This document shows, piece by piece, positions 61,120 through 64,000 of a stretch of 64,000 nucleotides of DNA. A program made the translations under genes and the position numbers. Under the pieces are notes generated by a model, which saw nothing but the letters and a program-made list of their open reading frames with translations, was not told the origin of the DNA and did no database searches. Source of the DNA: an uncultured Lachnospiraceae bacterium (GTDB lineage Bacteria > Bacillota > Clostridia > Lachnospirales > Lachnospiraceae); contig CAMQTN010000005.1 of the NCBI GenBank assembly GCA_947037115.1, positions 1 through 64,000 on the forward strand, read 5' to 3'. Position 1 is the stretch's first letter; every line of letters begins with the position of its first letter.

Positions 61120-62101
61120 GGAACGGTTGAAAAAACCTTTTAAGCTGATGGACGGACAGGAAGTGACCATGACGGTGACTGTCGGGGTGGCTGAATATCC
61201 GGAGGCTGCAGTGGGGACGCTGGAGCTGATTAACAGTGCGGAGATTGTCATGTTTAAGGCGAAGAGCCGTGGTAAGGATACAATCCAGTATTTTGACGGG
61301 GCCATTCTGGAGGAGTTTTTGCAGACGGTGACCATCCAGACGAAGCTCAAGGAGGTTGTGTTTGAACAGAATTTCACCATGCATTTCCAACCGCAGTATT
61401 ATACCGAAGACGAAAGGCTTCGCGGGGTGGAGGCGTTGATCCGGTGGAAGGACAATAAGGGAGACATGATTAGTCCTGCGGTTTTTATTCCCATTGCGGA
61501 GAGAAACGGTACCATTGTACCCATCGGAAACTGGGTGATTGAAAAGAGTGTGCAGACTTATGCGGAGTGGAGAAACAAATATCACTATCCACTGATTTTA
61601 TCTTTAAATGTCTCGGCGGTACAGTGCAAACAGAAAGACTTTATCGATATCTTTCTGCAGATATTAAGGAAATATGATGTCTCTCCGAAGGAAATAGAGA
61701 TTGAGGTTACGGAGACCATTCTGATAGAGGACTTTGAGCATATAAGCAGACGCCTGGATAATTTGAGAAAAATCGGGGCCAGAATATCGCTGGATGATTT
61801 CGGCACAGGCTTTTCCTCGCTGTCCTATTTGAAGGGACTGCCTATTGATACATTGAAAATTGATAAAACTTTTGTGGACACACTGATCACGGATATCAAT
61901 ACAAAAATTATCACCGAATCGATTATCTGTATGGTGAAACGGCTCGGGTACGAGACAGTAGCGGAGGGTGTGGAGACTGAGGAACAGTTCCAATATCTCA
62001 AGGAGCTTGGGTGCGATATTATTCAGGGGTATTATTTGGGCAGACCGATGCCTGCCGGGGAAATCGAAAACCTTTTGGCGGACTTGACGGCGAAGGTATA
62101 A
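61061..62101 (+). CDS. GGDEF/EAL signalling protein, C-terminal EAL part (frameshifted)
   Basis: This frame continues the protein begun at 60358: the end of the GGDEF domain (VTMTVTVGVAEYPEA, AEIVMFKAKSRGKDTIQYFD) and a complete EAL domain (about 95-340). EAL residues are intact: VEALIRWKD, LSLNVSAVQ, EIEVTETIL, LDDFGTGFSSLSYLK, LKIDKTFV, ETVAEGVET and QGYYLGRP. So a c-di-GMP phosphodiesterase activity is possible if the frame is restored. The TTG at 61061 has no SD, so it is unlikely to start on its own. A gene for an ATPase follows at 62119, 17 bases downstream. Confidence 0.75.
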   Translation: MQFMIPCGARSVETIYQVIKERLKKPFKLMDGQEVTMTVTVGVAEYPEAAVGTLELINSAEIVMFKAKSRGKDTIQYFDGAILEEFLQTVTIQTKLKEVVFEQNFTMHFQPQYYTEDERLRGVEALIRWKDNKGDMISPAVFIPIAERNGTIVPIGNWVIEKSVQTYAEWRNKYHYPLILSLNVSAVQCKQKDFIDIFLQILRKYDVSPKEIEIEVTETILIEDFEHISRRLDNLRKIGARISLDDFGTGFSSLSYLKGLPIDTLKIDKTFVDTLITDINTKIITESIICMVKRLGYETVAEGVETEEQFQYLKELGCDIIQGYYLGRPMPAGEIENLLADLTAKV

Positions 62102-62118
62102 TGAGGTAGACAGAAGCT

Positions 62119-63480
62119 ATGTTACTTGGCAGAACAACTGAACTGGGATATCTGAATAATTATTATGACAGGGACGGCAGCCAGATCCTGATTGTCTACG
62201 GACAGAAACATATGGGGAAAACGGCGCTCGTAAAGGAGTTTATGCGGGACCGCCCCGGATATTATTATCTTGCCAGAGCCTGCTCAGAGAGGGAACAGAC
62301 TTACCAGTGGGGAAGGCAGCTTGCCCATGACGGCTATATTATTGATAAATTCCCGTCATTCCAGGAGATATTTGAGAAGATAGCCCATCGGGTGACGGGC
62401 AAGAAGGTTCTGGTGATTGATGAGTTTCAGAATATCGTCCGGGCCAGTGACGCCTTTATGAAAGATCTGGTGTCTTTTGTGCACAGTCAGTGGAACCGGG
62501 ATGACGTGATGGTGATCCTTGTAAGTTCTTCTATTGGCTGGATTGAGAACAGTATGATTAACCGGATCGGGGAGGCGGCTTACGAGCTGTCGGGGCTGCT
62601 AAAAATAAAGGAGATGCCCTTTGTGGATCTGGTGGCTCGGTTTCCGAACTTCCGTATCGAGGAGTGTGTGGAGGCTTATGCCATTTTAGGGGGGATTCCC
62701 GGCCTGTGGAATCAATTTGACGACAGGCTTACGATCCAGCAGAATATCTGTAGGAATATTCTGGACTGTAACAGCTTCCTTTTCGAAGAGGGGGAGCGTA
62801 TTCTCACGGAACAGCTCAGGGAACCTGGCGTTTACAATACGATTATGGCGTCCATCGCGGCGGGAGACCACAAGCTGAATGATCTCTACCTCCATACGGA
62901 GTTTTCCCGTGCGAAGATCAGTGTGTATCTGAAAAATCTGATTGAACTGGAGCTGGTGGAAAAGGTATTTTCCTATGACACGGCGGGAAAGGAAAATGTG
63001 CAGAAAGGGATATACCGGATCAGCCATCCATTTGTGGATTTTTATTATACCTATATGTATCCTCATCTGAGTGACCTGCAGATCCTGTCGGTGGGAGAAT
63101 TTTACAACCATTATATTATGAGGGATTTCAGGCGCTATGTGTCCGGCTGTTTCAAGCAGGTGTGCAGGCAGCATCTGGCGGCGCTCGGAGAGCGGCACAG
63201 GCTTCCCATTGACTGCGGCGCGATCGGTGAGTGGATCGGAAAGGTGGGATCGCTGGATATCATTGCCCAGGATGAGGAAGGACGCACACTTATCGGTCTG
63301 TGCAACTGGGAGAAGCCCATGACCTACGAGGATTACGAAAACCTTCTTCTCTACGCAAAAAAGGCCAGGATCAGCGCGGATTATATCTATATGTACACGG
63401 CTTTCCGGTTTGATGAGAGACTGAATCTGGAAGCCAAGGTCAAATCGAATTTGAGACTGGTGCAGATCTCGGATCTGTGA
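62119..63480 (+). CDS. ATP-binding protein with a DUF234-like C-terminal domain
   Basis: The 453-residue protein is an archaeal-type ATPase (ATPase_2 group): Walker A GQKHMGKT (28-35), Walker B VLVIDEFQN, a sensor-like LVSSSIGWIENS, a winged-helix part (about 255-320, with HKLNDLYLHTEFSRAKISVYLKNLIELELV), and a C-terminal DUF234/PD-(D/E)XK-type domain (about 340-450). The nuclease motif is altered: after GSLDIIA the expected ECK-type strand reads IGLCNW, with Leu and Asn in place of Glu and Lys. The biological role is unknown; relatives are common, uncharacterised and often solitary. Weak SD; starts 17 bases after the EAL gene. Confidence 0.85.
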   Translation: MLLGRTTELGYLNNYYDRDGSQILIVYGQKHMGKTALVKEFMRDRPGYYYLARACSEREQTYQWGRQLAHDGYIIDKFPSFQEIFEKIAHRVTGKKVLVIDEFQNIVRASDAFMKDLVSFVHSQWNRDDVMVILVSSSIGWIENSMINRIGEAAYELSGLLKIKEMPFVDLVARFPNFRIEECVEAYAILGGIPGLWNQFDDRLTIQQNICRNILDCNSFLFEEGERILTEQLREPGVYNTIMASIAAGDHKLNDLYLHTEFSRAKISVYLKNLIELELVEKVFSYDTAGKENVQKGIYRISHPFVDFYYTYMYPHLSDLQILSVGEFYNHYIMRDFRRYVSGCFKQVCRQHLAALGERHRLPIDCGAIGEWIGKVGSLDIIAQDEEGRTLIGLCNWEKPMTYEDYENLLLYAKKARISADYIYMYTAFRFDERLNLEAKVKSNLRLVQISDL

Positions 63481-63501
63481 GAACGTGGTGGTTAGAGGTT
63501 T

Positions 63502-64000
63502 ATGGGAAAGAGTCTGTTTATTGCGGAAAAGCCCAGTGTGGCGAAAGAATTCGCGAAAGCATTAAAATATAATATGAAAAACCGCGACGGTTACATGGAA
63601 TCCGATGAGGCGGTTGTGACATGGTGTGTGGGACATCTGGTGACCATGAGTTATCCGGAGGCCTATGACGAGAAATACAGGAGATGGTCTCTGGATACGA
63701 TTCCTTTCATCCCGAAGGACTTTAAGTACGAGGTCATTGACAGTGTGAAAAAGCAGTTTGGCATTGTGAGCGCCCTGTTAAACCGTAAGGATGTGGAGAC
63801 GATTTATGTCTGTACGGACTCCGGACGGGAGGGCGAGTATATTTACCGTCTGGTGGAGCAGCAGGCGGGCGTGGAGGGAAAAGAAAGGAGACGGGTGTGG
63901 ATCGATTCCCAGACGGAGGATGAGATTCTGAGGGGAATCCGCGAGGCAAAAGATCTTTCGGCCTACGATAATCTTTCTCATGCGGCCTATCTGCGTGCCA
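63502..64000 (+). CDS. topB: DNA topoisomerase III, 5' part (runs off the window)
   Basis: The first 166 residues are visible. They form the Toprim region: SLFIAEKPSVAKEFAKAL with Glu9, VTWCVGHLVTMSYPEAYDE, KYRRWSLDTIPFIP and VCTDSGREGEYIYRLV with the Asp and Glu of the metal site; then RVWIDSQTEDEI, matching the start of domain I. This is the type IA family TopB, which decatenates DNA; TopA would lack this N-terminal layout. Start ATG 63502 follows GAGG. The active-site Tyr and the C-terminus lie outside the window. Confidence 0.92.
   Translation, partial: MGKSLFIAEKPSVAKEFAKALKYNMKNRDGYMESDEAVVTWCVGHLVTMSYPEAYDEKYRRWSLDTIPFIPKDFKYEVIDSVKKQFGIVSALLNRKDVETIYVCTDSGREGEYIYRLVEQQAGVEGKERRRVWIDSQTEDEILRGIREAKDLSAYDNLSHAAYLRA

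Noticed and set aside
1..64000. CRISPR arrays, prophage, insertion sequences and rRNA
   Set aside because: I found no regularly spaced repeats, transposase, integrase, phage structural motif or rRNA sequence. The window reads as ordinary core chromosome.

Overview
The window looks like a stretch of chromosome from an anaerobic gut-type Clostridia bacterium, most likely Lachnospiraceae. The grounds are the rplS-lepB-rbgA-rnhB-ylqG-ylqH-yraN-pgeF gene order, a T-box in front of tyrS, an oxygen-sensitive class III ribonucleotide reductase, a ferredoxin-dependent indolepyruvate oxidoreductase, a lipoprotein resembling the DUF4854 family and clostridial-style promoters (TTGACA/TATAAT, usually 17 bp apart). 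The species cannot be named from sequence reading alone. I see no phage, plasmid, insertion sequence, CRISPR array or rRNA; there is one tRNA gene, tRNA-Thr(CGT).

Layout. 1-8.1 kb: a secreted protein, then the rplS region with two type I signal peptidases around the ribosome-assembly GTPase rbgA, rnhB, FliK-like and FlhB-tail-like proteins, yraN and pgeF. 8.1-11.8 kb: an OmpR-type response regulator and a very large histidine kinase. 11.8-17.2 kb: a long PRPP synthetase (minus strand), der-plsY-gpsA, and metF (minus). 17.4-19.5 kb: a MoxR ATPase with a VWA partner. 19.6-27.7 kb: an aromatic acid module (hotdog thioesterase, AMP-forming acyl-CoA ligase, Na+/solute symporter, iorA, iorB, phenylacetate-CoA ligase-like protein, ACT protein). 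27.7-32.4 kb: T-box, tyrS, a DRE-TIM aldolase and a membrane-anchored GH25 lysozyme. 32.5-37.3 kb: aroC (minus), a VanY peptidase, tgt, yajC and a lipoprotein. 37.4-43.7 kb: leuB, a GT-C-like membrane protein, ilvD and ilvB. 43.7-52.8 kb: an L,D-transpeptidase, serC-serA, a small protein (minus), a DUF1015 protein, glgB with an unusual tail, and mscS. 52.9-57.6 kb: tRNA-Thr, nrdD-nrdG with NrdR-like boxes, and an ABC permease/ATPase pair (minus). 57.7-64 kb: argH, asd, a frameshifted GGDEF/EAL protein, an ATPase with a decayed DUF234 domain, and the 5' part of topB.

Much of the window is amino-acid supply. The arylacid module can interconvert arylacetates and arylpyruvates and sits beside the tyrosine-responsive tyrS and near aroC; leuB/ilvD/ilvB make branched-chain amino acids, serCA serine, argH arginine, asd the aspartate family and metF methyl groups. 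Envelope genes (lysozyme, VanY, L,D-transpeptidase, PgeF, SPases, MscS) form the second theme.

The least explained items are: the roughly 130-residue helical and histone-like tail on the glycogen branching enzyme; hairpin-packed DNA between ilvD and ilvB bracketed by an 11-bp direct repeat; a folded three-way-junction element between the tyrS T-box and tyrS; a short dispersed mini-hairpin repeat; a VWA protein with an altered metal site; and a palindromic operator inside the serC promoter.
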